Assembly: GCA_017651315.1 (NCBI GenBank)
Contig: JAGCDE010000005.1
Coordinates: 62,001-126,000, forward strand
Source: Bacteroidaceae bacterium
Lineage (GTDB): Bacteria; Bacteroidota; Bacteroidia; Bacteroidales; Bacteroidaceae
Reading direction: 5' to 3'
Length of the DNA stretch: 64,000 bases
Below are positions 1 to 9,099 of this stretch, one piece after another. Under the pieces are notes generated by a model that was not told the DNA's origin, searched no databases, and worked only from the letters and a program-made list of their open reading frames with translations. Positions within the stretch are counted from its first letter, which is position 1, and every line of letters starts with the position of its first letter. The translations under genes and the position numbers were made by a program.

Positions 1-1
1 C

Positions 2-1282
2 ACCGACTGGAAACAGCCCACAGACAACATACTGCCCCTGCTTGATGCAATCATCAAATATATTCCCGCCCCCAAGCAGGAGGAGGGTACCCTGCAGATG
101 CTCATCACTTCACTTGATTACTCGTCATATACCGGACGTATCGCTGTGGGCCGCGTTAACCGCGGTGTACTGAACGAGGGTATGACCTGCACACTGGCAC
201 ATCGTGACGGCAGTAAGGAGAAGGTAAAGATCAAGGAACTCCACACCTTTGAGGGCATGGGCCGCAAGCGTGTTCCCACCGTTGAGGCCGGTGATATATG
301 CGCCATAGTAGGTCTTGACAAGTTTGAGATAGGCGATACCATTTGTGATGCCGAGAATCCCGATCCGCTGCCCCCTATAGCAATCGACGAGCCTACCATG
401 AGTATGCTCTTTTCTATAAATGACTCTCCTTTCTTTGGTAAGGAGGGCAAGTACGTTACATCCCGCCATATTCAGGACCGTCTGAATCTGGAGCTTGACA
501 AGAACCTGGCTCTGCGTGTACGCCGTACCGAGGAGGACGGCAAGTGGATTGTTTCGGGACGTGGGGTTTTGCATCTGTCCATATTGATTGAAACCATGCG
601 GCGCGAAGGCTACGAGCTTCAGGTGGGCCAGCCTCAGGTCATCATGAAGGAGATTGACGGCAGAAACTGCGAGCCCGTCGAAGAACTGACCATAAGCGTG
701 CCGGAGGAGTTTGCCAGCAAGATGATAGACCTTGCCACCAAACGCAAAGGTGAGATGACCTCGATGGATACACAAGGTGACCGCGTGGTCATAGTTTTCG
801 AGATACCTTCACGTGGAATCATCGGACTCAGGACAAACGTGCTGACGGCTTCACAGGGAGAAGCCGTGATGGCTCACCGGTTCAAGGAGTATCAGCCATA
901 CAAGGGTGAGATAGAGAGGAGGGTCAACGGCTCGATGGTTGCCATGGAGACAGGTACAGTATTTGCCTATGCGCTTGACAAGCTCCAGGACAGGGGAAGA
1001 TTCTTCATAAGTCCGCAGGAACAAGTGTATGCCGGGCAGGTTGTAGGAGAACACGTGCATGAGAAGGATCTGGTTATTAATGTGACCAAGAGCAAGCAGC
1101 TGACCAACATGCGTGCCAGCGGTTCGGACGAGAAGGCACACCTGGCCCCTCCCGTAGTCTTTTCGCTTGAGGAGGCTCTGGAGTACATAAAGAACGACGA
1201 GTATGTTGAGGTGACCCCTAAGAGCATGAGGATGCGCAAGATCATTCTCAATGAACTTGAAAGGAAGAGGGCTTCCAGATAA
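2..1282 (+). CDS. typA: Ribosome-associated GTPase TypA/BipA, C-terminal part (5' end outside window)
   Basis: This is the carboxy-terminal 426 codons of the translational GTPase TypA (BipA), which binds the 70S ribosome and helps late 50S assembly under stress. The frame is open from base 2 with no start codon. The first visible residues ([20 protein letters not shown]) are the end of the G domain, followed by the domain-II beta-barrel (from about [13 protein letters not shown]), an EF-G-like domain III ([20 protein letters not shown]), a domain V fold ([20 protein letters not shown]) and the BipA-specific C-terminal domain ending in ELERKRASR. The G1-G4 motifs lie upstream and cannot be seen. 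The reading frame is intact, and the next gene starts 14 nt after the stop. Confidence 0.96.
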   Translation, partial: TDWKQPTDNILPLLDAIIKYIPAPKQEEGTLQMLITSLDYSSYTGRIAVGRVNRGVLNEGMTCTLAHRDGSKEKVKIKELHTFEGMGRKRVPTVEAGDICAIVGLDKFEIGDTICDAENPDPLPPIAIDEPTMSMLFSINDSPFFGKEGKYVTSRHIQDRLNLELDKNLALRVRRTEEDGKWIVSGRGVLHLSILIETMRREGYELQVGQPQVIMKEIDGRNCEPVEELTISVPEEFASKMIDLATKRKGEMTSMDTQGDRVVIVFEIPSRGIIGLRTNVLTASQGEAVMAHRFKEYQPYKGEIERRVNGSMVAMETGTVFAYALDKLQDRGRFFISPQEQVYAGQVVGEHVHEKDLVINVTKSKQLTNMRASGSDEKAHLAPPVVFSLEEALEYIKNDEYVEVTPKSMRMRKIILNELERKRASR

Positions 1283-1296
1283 CGTACACAGTAAAT

Positions 1297-2373
1297 ATGA
1301 AAAGGTGTCCGTTCCCGGTTCTGTTGGTGCTTCTGCTTGTAATGACCGCAGTGTCATGCCGCAAGGAGAGGAACAGGTTCGTATTGAACGGCATCTACTC
1401 TTCCGTCGGGAGCGCGGGTACCGACAGCATGATTCTCGTCACGGGAATAGACAGCCGTTTTGACAGGACCGATACGGTTTTTCCTGCCGGAGGCTCATTC
1501 ACATGGTCTTTCACTCCCGATACAATAACCCCTCTGTTGCTGGTTTTTCCCGACGGAACCTGTCAGGCCGTGTTTGCCGACAAAGGTCTTACTGCCCAGA
1601 TGACCATACCTGACAGCGGCAATATTGTGATAAGCGGAGGGTATTGCAATGATTCCTACCAGTCTTTCAAGGATAGGGTATATGAAGGGATGTCGCGTAG
1701 CCGGATTACAGAGTGTATAGACTCTTTCATCAAGGCGGATCCTTTCAGTGAAGTGACTCCCATGCTGATTTACGAATATTTGGTCATGAGGTATCACTTT
1801 GACCGGAAGGAGATAGAACCTCTTGTCAGGAAGATGAGCGGAAACATGCAGGACAGCCCTTTCCTCGTGAACCTTAAATCCGGATTTGGCAGTGAATCTA
1901 CCGGTAACAACTACATCTCCGCTTTCAACCTTATCGATACCTCAATGGTGAAGAAGCCTTTTACGGGTATCAGTGAGAACCAGCATCTGTTGGTCTGTAT
2001 TTGGGCATCATGGGATGAAAGAAGCAATGAAGCAAGGAAAGAAATGGTCAGATTCAGGGACTTCTATTCCGACAGGGTGTTCAACATAGCGGATATTTCG
2101 CTGGATGTCAATCCCGGCCGGTGGAAGGAGGTCGTGGCCGGAGACACTCTCGAATGGGAGTCGTACTGTGACACCGAAGGATGGAACAGCAGGTTAATAC
2201 GGGAAGGTCAGATCCGTGAATTGCCTGTCTATGTCCTTTTCTCCGGGGTCAAAAGAATCATCCTGAAAACCAACTCCCTGACAGAGATGGATATACGGCT
2301 TGATGAAGAACTGCCTAAAAAAAGGAAAACCGGAAAGACAGAACCAAGAAAGTTCAGGATTACAGGCTTGTGA
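1297..2373 (+). CDS. Thioredoxin-fold lipoprotein with DUF4369-like N-domain, no CxxC
   Basis: A 358-aa predicted lipoprotein: a short basic N-terminus, a hydrophobic stretch and a lipobox ending at Cys21 (MTAVSC). Residues of about 27-120 resemble the DUF4369 beta-domain that precedes TlpA-type thioredoxin domains in Bacteroidota. The thioredoxin-like part begins near residue 230 (HLLVCIWASWDERSNEARKE). Where TlpA/ResA proteins have WCxxC after 'WAS', this protein has WDERSN, so both redox cysteines are missing and disulfide reductase activity is not expected. A later 'RELPVYVLF' segment fits the cis-Pro loop of the fold. It sits 14 nt after typA and 58 nt before the YifB gene. The fold is fairly clear; the function is unknown, possibly structural or binding. 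Confidence 0.8.
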   Translation: MKRCPFPVLLVLLLVMTAVSCRKERNRFVLNGIYSSVGSAGTDSMILVTGIDSRFDRTDTVFPAGGSFTWSFTPDTITPLLLVFPDGTCQAVFADKGLTAQMTIPDSGNIVISGGYCNDSYQSFKDRVYEGMSRSRITECIDSFIKADPFSEVTPMLIYEYLVMRYHFDRKEIEPLVRKMSGNMQDSPFLVNLKSGFGSESTGNNYISAFNLIDTSMVKKPFTGISENQHLLVCIWASWDERSNEARKEMVRFRDFYSDRVFNIADISLDVNPGRWKEVVAGDTLEWESYCDTEGWNSRLIREGQIRELPVYVLFSGVKRIILKTNSLTEMDIRLDEELPKKRKTGKTEPRKFRITGL

Positions 2374-2431
2374 CGCCTTTCACCTCTATACAAGGAAAAC
2401 AACATGAATACAACCATATACCATTCATACC

Positions 2432-3970
2432 ATGCTTATCAAAGTTTACGGAGCGGCTGTCCAGGGGATAGACGCTTACATTGTCACTATCGAGGCGAAC
2501 ACCTCCCGAGGCATCAGGTTCTTTCTTGTAGGACTTCCTGACAGTGCCGTCAAGGAGAGTCACGAGCGGATAGTATCCGCATTCCATGTCAACGGGTATA
2601 AGTTCCCGTCCTGTCAGATTATCATCAACATGGCCCCCGCTGATATACGCAAGGAGGGGGCGGCTTACGACCTGCCTCTCGCTACAGGTATCATGGCTTC
2701 GGTAGGCGAGCTCTCTGCAGAACACCTTCAGGACTATGTGATAATGGGCGAGATGGGGCTTGACGGTACCCTGCAGCCAGTCCGTGGGGCGTTGTCAATG
2801 GCCATTAAAGCCCGTTCCGAAGGTTTCAAGGGCATTATCCTGCCGTCACAGAACGCCCCTGAGGCCGCAGTCATAGACGGACTTGAAGTCTATGGGGCGG
2901 AGAATCTCAGGCAGGTGGTGGATTTTCTCAATGACGCACCCGGTCATATCGGCCCTCTGGCAAGGGATAGACACCCTTTTTCCGCTGAACAGCCATTTTC
3001 CGGAACGGACTTTGCCGATGTCAAAGGGCAGACGGCAGTGAAAAGGGCTCTTGAGGTGGCGGCCAGTGGCGGTCACAATCTGGTCATGGTCGGTCCTCCC
3101 GGCAGTGGCAAATCCATGATGGCCCGTGCTCTGCCTTCCATCTTGCCGCCGCTTACCGAAGAGGAGAGTATTGAGACCACAAGCATCCATTCAGTAGCCG
3201 GGTTTACCGGACACGGGTCGTCACTGATAAATATACGTCCGTTCCGGCATCCCCATCACACTATAACCAGTGTTGCTCTTACTGGCGGGGGCAGCAATGC
3301 CCAGCCCGGTGAGTTGTCACTCGCACATAACGGGATACTCTTTCTTGACGAGTTGCCGGAATTTTCACGCTCTGCCCTCGAAGTGTTGAGACAACCGCTT
3401 GAGGACAGGAGTATTGTGATTTCAAGAGCAAAATACAGGGTTGAGTATCCGGCATCGTTTATGCTTGTCGCCTCTATGAATCCATGTCCTTGCGGTTATT
3501 ACAATCATCCCACGAAAGAGTGCAATTGCACGCCTATGTCAATCGAGCGTTATCTCGGGAGGATATCCGGTCCGCTCATGGACCGTTTCGATCTGCAGTG
3601 CGAGATAATGCCTGTCGGGTTTGACGACATGTCATCGGAGAAAAAAACAGAGACAAGTTCATCCATCAGGCAGCGTGTAATTGCCGCCCGTGCGGTCCAG
3701 GCAGACAGATTTGCCGGTGAAAACGGCGTTTATTGCAATGCGCAGATGGATTCCCGACTGCTTCACAGATACGCTATGGCCGAACCGGCCGCCATACGGA
3801 TACTGGGTGAGGCCATGAACCGTCTGAACCTTTCGGCCCGTGCATACGACCGCATTCTCAAGGTTGCGCGTACCATTGCCGACATGGACTGCTCTGTGGA
3901 AATCACGCCTCAGCATATTGCCGAAGCCATCGGATACCGTAGCCTCGATCGTGCTTCCTGGGGCAAGTGA
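2432..3970 (+). CDS. YifB/ComM family Mg-chelatase-like AAA+ ATPase
   Basis: A 512-aa protein of the YifB/ComM family. The N-terminal part (about 1-170, starting MLIKVYGAAVQGIDAYIVTI) is the ChlI/Lon-protease-like fold. The AAA+ domain has Walker A GPPGSGKSMMAR near residue 221 and Walker B NGILFLDELPEFSRSALEVL. A C-terminal Mg-chelatase domain contains a Cys cluster (CPCGYYNHPTKECNC) typical of the family. ComM is a hexameric helicase that promotes branch migration during natural transformation in Vibrio; the role in Bacteroidota is not established. Length and start match the family. It stands alone between the lipoprotein gene and ahcY. Confidence 0.93.
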   Translation: MLIKVYGAAVQGIDAYIVTIEANTSRGIRFFLVGLPDSAVKESHERIVSAFHVNGYKFPSCQIIINMAPADIRKEGAAYDLPLATGIMASVGELSAEHLQDYVIMGEMGLDGTLQPVRGALSMAIKARSEGFKGIILPSQNAPEAAVIDGLEVYGAENLRQVVDFLNDAPGHIGPLARDRHPFSAEQPFSGTDFADVKGQTAVKRALEVAASGGHNLVMVGPPGSGKSMMARALPSILPPLTEEESIETTSIHSVAGFTGHGSSLINIRPFRHPHHTITSVALTGGGSNAQPGELSLAHNGILFLDELPEFSRSALEVLRQPLEDRSIVISRAKYRVEYPASFMLVASMNPCPCGYYNHPTKECNCTPMSIERYLGRISGPLMDRFDLQCEIMPVGFDDMSSEKKTETSSSIRQRVIAARAVQADRFAGENGVYCNAQMDSRLLHRYAMAEPAAIRILGEAMNRLNLSARAYDRILKVARTIADMDCSVEITPQHIAEAIGYRSLDRASWGK

Positions 3971-4047
3971 GAACCCGCAACCTCTTTTGGGTAATGGAAA
4001 AAAGCTTCGGCGGCTGGCCGCTGCAGTACACAATAGGTAATATCCCT

Positions 4048-4077
4048 TTTGTGTTCCCGACCCTTTGTGTAACTTTG
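4048..4077 (+). promoter_or_regulatory. Promoter of ahcY
   Basis: A Bacteroidota -33 box TTTG (4048-4051), an 18-nt spacer and a -7 box TAACTTTG (4070-4077). Transcription would start near 4084, only about 14 nt before the ATG at 4098, which argues for the ATG at 4098 and against a longer in-frame start at 4065 inside the promoter. Confidence 0.7.
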
Positions 4078-4097
4078 CAGTCTTAAACTTGGAAAAA

Positions 4098-5516
4098 ATG
4101 GAAGGACTTTACACAGATCTGCCGTATAAGGTGGCAGACATAAAACTGGCTGATTTCGGACGGAAGGAGATTGAAATGGCCGAGAAGGAAATGCCCGGAC
4201 TGATGGCTCTCCGTGACAAGTACCGTGACTCAAAACCTCTTAAGGGAGCCCGGATCATGGGTTCACTCCACATGACTATCCAGACAGCCGTACTTATCGA
4301 GACGCTTCATGAGCTGGGGGCGCAAATCCGCTGGTGCTCATGCAACATTTACTCAACTCAGGATCACGCTGCCGCTGCAATTGCTGCCGCCGGCAGTGCC
4401 GCAGTTTTTGCATGGAAGGGTGAAACCGCTCAGGAATACTGGTGGTGCACCCTTCAGGCCATGAATTTTCCGGAAGGAGGTCCCAATATGATAGTGGATG
4501 ACGGCGGAGACGCCACACTCATGATACATCTTGGTGTTAAAGGCGAAAAAGATCCCGAGGCCCTGGATTATGAGGCGGATTCGGCCGATGAGCGTGAACT
4601 CCTTAAGGCACTCAAGGAGGTAGCCGGGGCAAGGGGCGTCAGCTATTGGCATGATATCGCCAAAAACATAAGGGGTGTCAGTGAGGAGACCACCACCGGC
4701 GTACATCGCCTCTACCGTATGCAGCAGAACGGTGAGCTTCTGTTTCCCGCATTCAATGTCAATGATTCTGTAACCAAAAGCAAATTCGACAACCTGTACG
4801 GTTGCCGCGAGTCTTTGGCGGATGGCATCAAGCGTGCCACTGATGTCATGATAGCAGGTAAGGTTTGCGTGGTATGCGGATACGGAGAGGTGGGTAAGGG
4901 TTGTGCCCAGAGCATGCGTTCATACGGTGCCCGCGTGCTTGTCACCGAGATAGACCCCATCTGCGCTTTGCAGGCGGCAATGGAGGGTTATGAGGTGGTC
5001 ACCATGGAGGAGGCTGCGCCTCTTGGCAACATATTCGTAACCACTACAGGCAATATAGATGTTATAACGACTGATCACCTCAAGGTCATGCCCGATCAGG
5101 CGATTGTCTGTAACATAGGTCATTTTGACAGCGAGATTCAGGTTGACGGACTCAAGAGGATTCCAGGCATCCGCCGTCAGAACGTGAAGCCCCAGGTTGA
5201 CCGCTATTTCTTCCCTGACGGTCACAGCATCATCCTGCTGGCCGACGGCCGCCTGGTGAATCTTGGCTGCGCCACAGGTCATCCCAGTTTCGTGATGAGC
5301 AACAGCTTCACTAACCAGACGCTGGCACAGATAGAACTCTTCAGCAAGCAGTATCCGGTTGATGTTTACCGTCTGCCCAAGCATCTTGATGAAGAAGTGG
5401 CCCGCCTGCACCTGGAGCGTATAGGCGTTCATCTCTCCAGACTGACCCAGGCCCAGGCTGATTATATCGGTGTACCGGTTGAAGGGCCTTACAAGGCGGA
5501 GCATTACCGTTATTGA
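4098..5516 (+). CDS. ahcY: Adenosylhomocysteinase (SAH hydrolase)
   Basis: A 472-aa S-adenosyl-L-homocysteine hydrolase, which reversibly splits SAH to adenosine and homocysteine and keeps methyltransferases from product inhibition. Visible landmarks are the substrate-binding N-terminal domain ([34 protein letters not shown]), the NAD-binding Rossmann motif [14 protein letters not shown] and the C-terminal NAD-contact tail ending PYKAEHYRY. The start at 4098 ([20 protein letters not shown]) matches family N-termini; a longer in-frame start at 4065 falls in the promoter. The leader is too short for a SAH riboswitch. The gene appears monocistronic. Confidence 0.97.
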   Translation: MEGLYTDLPYKVADIKLADFGRKEIEMAEKEMPGLMALRDKYRDSKPLKGARIMGSLHMTIQTAVLIETLHELGAQIRWCSCNIYSTQDHAAAAIAAAGSAAVFAWKGETAQEYWWCTLQAMNFPEGGPNMIVDDGGDATLMIHLGVKGEKDPEALDYEADSADERELLKALKEVAGARGVSYWHDIAKNIRGVSEETTTGVHRLYRMQQNGELLFPAFNVNDSVTKSKFDNLYGCRESLADGIKRATDVMIAGKVCVVCGYGEVGKGCAQSMRSYGARVLVTEIDPICALQAAMEGYEVVTMEEAAPLGNIFVTTTGNIDVITTDHLKVMPDQAIVCNIGHFDSEIQVDGLKRIPGIRRQNVKPQVDRYFFPDGHSIILLADGRLVNLGCATGHPSFVMSNSFTNQTLAQIELFSKQYPVDVYRLPKHLDEEVARLHLERIGVHLSRLTQAQADYIGVPVEGPYKAEHYRY

Positions 5517-5585
5517 GCGGTCAGTTCCGTTTCGCGACAAAAACCAAATACATAGCTGTGTTGATTTGATTATTGAAAATTGGGA

Positions 5586-6164
5586 ATGAAAAGGAAAACT
5601 GTTGTGGTATATGGGGCGTCAAGCCCTAAGGTTGAGAGGGTTTTCTCTGATGCGGCATACCGGTTAGGGGCTCTTATGGCTGCAGCGGGACGGACCGTTG
5701 TCACTGGTGGCGGTGTTTCCGGCCTTATGGCGGCTGTAGAGGAGGGCTCTCTGGATAATGGTGGCCGGGTGATAGGGGTCATTCCTTCGTTCATGGTGAA
5801 GAACGGTTGGATGCATGAAGGTCTTTCGGAGGTTATAGAGACCGGGGACATGCATGAGCGCAAGGAACGGATGGCCGGCTTGGCAGATGCGGTCGTGGCC
5901 CTTCCCGGCGGAACCGGCACTCTTGAGGAGCTTCTTGAAATCATTACATGGAAAATGCTTGGGTTGTTTTCAAAACCGGTGGTGATACTCAATACAGACG
6001 GCTATTATGACCTTCTGGTTCAGCTTCTTGACAGGGCGGTGGAGCGTAATTTCATGAATTCCGCTTTCCTGACTGCATGGAAAGTGGCCGATACTCCGGA
6101 GCAAGTCATGGAAATTCTGGACAATTCGGGGGATTGGTCCTGTCCTGTTGACAAATACAACTGA
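5586..6164 (+). CDS. LOG family protein (nucleoside 5'-monophosphate phosphoribohydrolase)
   Basis: A 192-aa LOG ('lysine decarboxylase-like') Rossmann-fold protein. The diagnostic PGGTGTLEE motif is present (VVALPGGTGTLEELLEIITW), along with the N-terminal nucleotide-binding GASSPKVERVF and TGGGVSGLMAAVEEGS. Family members hydrolyse AMP-type nucleotides or cytokinin ribotides to base plus ribose 5-phosphate; the physiological substrate in Bacteroidota is uncertain. I chose ATG at 5586; an in-frame TTG two codons upstream (5580) is possible. It precedes the DUF4271-hemD cluster by 38 nt. Confidence 0.9.
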   Translation: MKRKTVVVYGASSPKVERVFSDAAYRLGALMAAAGRTVVTGGGVSGLMAAVEEGSLDNGGRVIGVIPSFMVKNGWMHEGLSEVIETGDMHERKERMAGLADAVVALPGGTGTLEELLEIITWKMLGLFSKPVVILNTDGYYDLLVQLLDRAVERNFMNSAFLTAWKVADTPEQVMEILDNSGDWSCPVDKYN

Positions 6165-6202
6165 CAGGATGTTTCCGTAAATTGAATGAAATTTCTGAGA
6201 TT

Positions 6203-6892
6203 ATGCCATTTCCCGATTTCCCTTTTCTGCAAGAGACACCCTGGACGGACTGGTACCTCCTCGTGCTCATAGCGGCCGTGCTGGTCATGGTGGTGACGGT
6301 GGGGCCCGAGAGGGAGTGTTATGTGGATTCAGTGGCGTCAATGTTCCGTTACAGGAGTTCTGACACAGAGATAGTCTATCCGTCCGGTTCTGTTTTCCGG
6401 GGGATTGCGGTCTTTATTGTCTCATGTGTCTCTTTCCCGCTGATGCTCTGTTCTGTTGAAGGAGAATATTCCTTTGAAAGCGGAAGGGGAAAGATCCTAC
6501 TTGCCGTAGGGACAGGCTTCGCTCTCCTTTTCTATGTTATCAAGCTGATTCTATACACGAGCGTGAACGGACATCTTTTCCGCAAACAGAAAATAACGGT
6601 AAAACCGTCCCGTTGGAATGGCTTTTTCAATATGCTGTTCACAGTTGCCGGATGTATGTTCCTTACCGTGGCGTTGATAGTGACATTCCTCGGACTTTCC
6701 CGTTTCTACAGCCGGATCCTGGCTTTTTCGGTTCCGGTTTTTATCGAAACCGGTGTATTCTACAAGCTAAAGAGTGCGTTATTTAAAAATAAAGTTAGCG
6801 GTTTGGGATTTTTTTACTACCTTTGTGCGCTCGAATTCAGTCCTTTGGCTTTGGCCATCCCGGTACTGATGTGGGTTTTGTATCAAATTTAA
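6203..6892 (+). CDS. DUF4271 multi-pass inner-membrane protein
   Basis: A 229-aa integral membrane protein of the DUF4271 family. It has hydrophobic segments near residues 17-32 (WYLLVLIAAVLVMVVTV), 66-84, 95-118, 141-165 and at the C-terminus (LALAIPVLMWVLYQI). The biochemical role is unknown. In Bacteroidales the family regularly sits directly before hemD, as here, where hemD starts 11 nt after this stop. The start is ambiguous: TTG at 6182 would add seven residues; I prefer ATG at 6203. A -7-like box for hemD lies inside the 3' end of this gene. Confidence 0.82.
   Translation: MPFPDFPFLQETPWTDWYLLVLIAAVLVMVVTVGPERECYVDSVASMFRYRSSDTEIVYPSGSVFRGIAVFIVSCVSFPLMLCSVEGEYSFESGRGKILLAVGTGFALLFYVIKLILYTSVNGHLFRKQKITVKPSRWNGFFNMLFTVAGCMFLTVALIVTFLGLSRFYSRILAFSVPVFIETGVFYKLKSALFKNKVSGLGFFYYLCALEFSPLALAIPVLMWVLYQI
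6818..6825 (+). promoter_or_regulatory. Possible internal -7 box for hemD
   Basis: TACCTTTG matches the Bacteroidota -7 consensus TAnnTTTG, about 80 nt before the hemD start and inside the DUF4271 reading frame. The surrounding bases are AT-rich. No TTTG sits at the ideal -33 distance, so this is only tentative. Confidence 0.4.
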
Positions 6893-6903
6893 TTCTTCAG
6901 ACC

Positions 6904-7650
6904 TTGGAAATTAAGAGAATTCTCATCTCCCAGCCGCAGCCTGCAACCGGCAAATCCCCCTATTACGATTTGGCTGAGAAATACGGTATTGAATTTGTTT
7001 TCAAGCCATTCATTCGTGTCGAAAGCCTTTCGGCCAAGGAGTTCAGACAGCAGAGAGTATCCATTCCCGACCATACGGCAATAGTCTTCACTTCACGTCA
7101 TGCTGTCGATCATTTTTTCAACCTATGCGCGGAACTGAGGGTCAATGTACCTGATGACATGAAATATTTCTGCATCACAGAGACGGTTTCACTCTACATA
7201 CAGAAGTATGTCCAGTACAGGAAGCGTAAGGTCTTTTTCGGAACAACCGGTAAAGTTGACAGTCTGTTGACACCCATCCTCAAGCACAAGACCGAGAAGT
7301 ATCTGGTGCCTATGTCAAATGTTCATACCGATGAACTGAAATCCCTTCTGGACGCTAACGGAATAAGCCATACAGAGGCTGTCATGTACAGGACTGTGAG
7401 CAATGACGTGGATGCCGAGGAACTCAAGTCTTTCGACATGCTTGTTTTCTTCAGTCCGGCCGGGATAGAGTCGCTTAAGAGTAATGCTCCTGATTTTGTG
7501 CAGGGGGACAAGATTATCGGCTGTTTCGGACAGACTACGGCCGATGCTATACGTAACGCCGGACTCAGGCTGGATATAGAGGCACCGGTACCGGGTATTA
7601 CATCCATGTCGGCGGCAATTGACAAGTTCCTGTCAGAATCCATAAAGTAA
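6904..7650 (+). CDS. hemD: Uroporphyrinogen-III synthase
   Basis: A 248-aa HemD-type protein, which closes and inverts ring D of hydroxymethylbilane to give uroporphyrinogen III for haem synthesis. The start is assigned to TTG at 6904 (LEIKRILISQPQPATGKSPY), the usual start of Bacteroidales HemD. A longer in-frame reading from 6823 overlaps the DUF4271 gene in another frame and is rejected. Family features include the N-terminal ISQPQ segment, TAIVFTSRHAVDHFF, and the C-terminal half with SFDMLVFFSPAGIESL and GCFGQTTADAI. No other haem genes are in the window. A strong hairpin follows 17 nt after the stop. Confidence 0.88.
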   Translation: MEIKRILISQPQPATGKSPYYDLAEKYGIEFVFKPFIRVESLSAKEFRQQRVSIPDHTAIVFTSRHAVDHFFNLCAELRVNVPDDMKYFCITETVSLYIQKYVQYRKRKVFFGTTGKVDSLLTPILKHKTEKYLVPMSNVHTDELKSLLDANGISHTEAVMYRTVSNDVDAEELKSFDMLVFFSPAGIESLKSNAPDFVQGDKIIGCFGQTTADAIRNAGLRLDIEAPVPGITSMSAAIDKFLSESIK

Positions 7651-7667
7651 GTTATATACGACAAGAA

Positions 7668-7709
7668 CGGGTCCCTGCCGTTTCCGGACGTCGGGGACCC
7701 GCATTTTTT
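7668..7709 (+). terminator. Rho-independent terminator after hemD / attenuator-like before rnpA
   Basis: Stem CGGGTCCC (7668-7675) pairs with GGGACCCG (7694-7701), followed by a run of six T (7704-7709). The T run ends only 8 nt before the rnpA ATG at 7718, so an rnpA promoter cannot fit downstream of it. rnpA is therefore transcribed by read-through, or the hairpin acts as an attenuator. Confidence 0.8.
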
Positions 7710-7717
7710 CCGTAGGA

Positions 7718-8131
7718 ATGAATAAGGTTTACGGTTTTGACAAATCTGAGCGTCTGTGCAGCTCGAAACTGACAGACATCCTCTTCAGCAAAGGCAACCG
7801 TTCTGTCGGATGTTTTCCTGTACGGCTCGTCTGGATGGAGGTGCCGGACGGTGAACCTGGACGGATTCAGGTCCTTCTGAGCGTCCCTAAACGGAGATTT
7901 CGTCATGCTGTTGACCGCAACCGTGTCAAGAGACAGTTGAGAGAGTTTTACCGGCTTGAGTGCGGAGAGCTTAAACATTGTGTAAAAATCAGCGGGAAGA
8001 CTCTTCTGGTAGGGATTCTGTTTACCGATGACTCTATTTGGGAAACCAGTCGGCTTTTCCCGAGGCTAAGGACCGCATTTGACAGGCTGCTGTCAGCCAT
8101 AGTCTCGGATAACTTTTCATATCAGTCGTGA
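7718..8131 (+). CDS. rnpA: Ribonuclease P protein component
   Basis: A 137-aa basic RnpA protein that supports the catalytic RNA of RNase P in 5' maturation of tRNA precursors. The family's RNR-type motif is present as [19 protein letters not shown], and the N-terminal [18 protein letters not shown] matches RnpA. It is followed 4 nt after its stop by yidD, a pairing conserved in most bacteria. It is not near dnaA/rpmH here, which is usual for Bacteroidota. Confidence 0.93.
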   Translation: MNKVYGFDKSERLCSSKLTDILFSKGNRSVGCFPVRLVWMEVPDGEPGRIQVLLSVPKRRFRHAVDRNRVKRQLREFYRLECGELKHCVKISGKTLLVGILFTDDSIWETSRLFPRLRTAFDRLLSAIVSDNFSYQS

Positions 8132-8135
8132 AGCT

Positions 8136-8411
8136 ATGGAAAACAGAGAGGGTAAAAGATCTGGCTTTTTCTTGAATTTGTCAAAAGAAATCGCAAAATG
8201 TACCAGTTGGCTGCTGATACTTCCGATTATGTTTTACCGTAAATTCATCTCCCCCCTGACGCCTCCTTCCTGCCGTTTTGTCCCCACTTGTTCGGAGTAT
8301 GCCATTGAGGCTCTCAGGAAGTGGGGGCCGTTCAAAGGCTCATGGCTTGCCTTAAAAAGGATTATCCGGTGCCATCCGGGTGGAGGTTCCGGTTATGACC
8401 CTGTACCTTAG
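8136..8411 (+). CDS. yidD: Membrane protein insertion efficiency factor YidD
   Basis: A 91-aa YidD protein, thought to assist YidC-dependent membrane insertion. The family core is complete: a hydrophobic N-terminal segment ([20 protein letters not shown]), [19 protein letters not shown], then [18 protein letters not shown] and GYDPVP. Three conserved cysteines are visible. It is translated right after rnpA and 8 nt before the TatD-like gene, so the three are probably one transcript. Confidence 0.93.
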   Translation: MENREGKRSGFFLNLSKEIAKCTSWLLILPIMFYRKFISPLTPPSCRFVPTCSEYAIEALRKWGPFKGSWLALKRIIRCHPGGGSGYDPVP

Positions 8412-8419
8412 TCCGGAAT

Positions 8420-9046
8420 ATGTTTATGTTAAAGGATATTCATACACATGTTATTCCTGCATTACCGGGCTCGGCAGTAGTGTGTGTCGGGTGCGGGCCG
8501 CTACCTCAGGTGAAAGGCCATTTCTTCAGCGCCGGCCTTCATCCCTGGGATGTTTCAGGTTGTGATGAGGATTCGTTCCGGAATCTGGACGCCCTCCTTT
8601 CGATGCCTGATGTGCCGGCTCTCGGCGAATGTGGTCTGGATACTCTGCGTGGTCCATCTCCGGATATACAGGAAAAGGCCTTCGTCAGACAGTTTGAATT
8701 GAGTGAATTGCATTCCAAGCCGATGATTCTGCATGTGGTCCGGGCTTTCGAAAGGATCATTTATCTGAAGAAGACATTGAATCCTTCGCAGAAATGGCTT
8801 ATACACGGTTTTCGTGGAGGTCCGGAACAGGCCCGTCAACTGCTTGGAAGCGGTTTCCTGCTCTCTCTTGGCTGTTCGGCCCGCGAGGATACTATCCGGT
8901 CACTTCCCCGTTGCTCCCTGCTGGCTGAGACCGACGGAAAATGCGGGATTGATGAGGTAATCAGCAGGATTGCCGTTTCTCTTGGGATGGATTTCGGGGA
9001 TACTGAGCGCCTTATTGAATCCAATATTTCAGACTTTTTCGCATGA
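8420..9046 (+). CDS. TatD-family metal-dependent hydrolase
   Basis: A 208-aa TatD-like TIM-barrel metallo-hydrolase. Metal ligands are visible in the order HTH (DIHTHVIP, start of strand 1), GLHPWDV, the acidic GECGLD, a central [16 protein letters not shown] and AETDG near the C-terminus. Family enzymes are DNases or deoxyribonuclease-like phosphoesterases. It is shorter than classic TatD (about 260 aa), like the short Bacteroidales form found next to yidD and tyrS. Either ATG at 8420 or ATG at 8426 may be used. Its last codons carry the tyrS promoter. Confidence 0.88.
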   Translation: MFMLKDIHTHVIPALPGSAVVCVGCGPLPQVKGHFFSAGLHPWDVSGCDEDSFRNLDALLSMPDVPALGECGLDTLRGPSPDIQEKAFVRQFELSELHSKPMILHVVRAFERIIYLKKTLNPSQKWLIHGFRGGPEQARQLLGSGFLLSLGCSAREDTIRSLPRCSLLAETDGKCGIDEVISRIAVSLGMDFGDTERLIESNISDFFA

Positions 9047-9047
9047 A

Positions 9048-9079
9048 TTTGCACTGTTCGGCTAAGAGTTGTACCTTTG
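9048..9079 (+). promoter_or_regulatory. Promoter of tyrS
   Basis: A perfect Bacteroidota promoter: TTTG (9048-9051), a 20-nt spacer and TACCTTTG (9072-9079). The predicted start near 9086 gives a leader of about 14 nt before the ATG at 9100. It begins within the last base of the preceding TatD-like stop codon region. Confidence 0.8.
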
Positions 9080-9099
9080 CGGACCAAAATACTATTACG

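Noticed and set aside
4065-4097. Extended N-terminus for adenosylhomocysteinase
   Set aside because: These bases form the promoter -7 box and leader; homologs start at [12 protein letters not shown]-type sequence.
4078-4097. SAH or SAM riboswitch before ahcY
   Set aside because: The predicted leader is only about 14 nt, too short for a riboswitch.
9043-9099. Extended N-terminus for tyrosyl-tRNA synthetase
   Set aside because: It overlaps the perfect promoter at 9048-9079, so it would not be in the mRNA.
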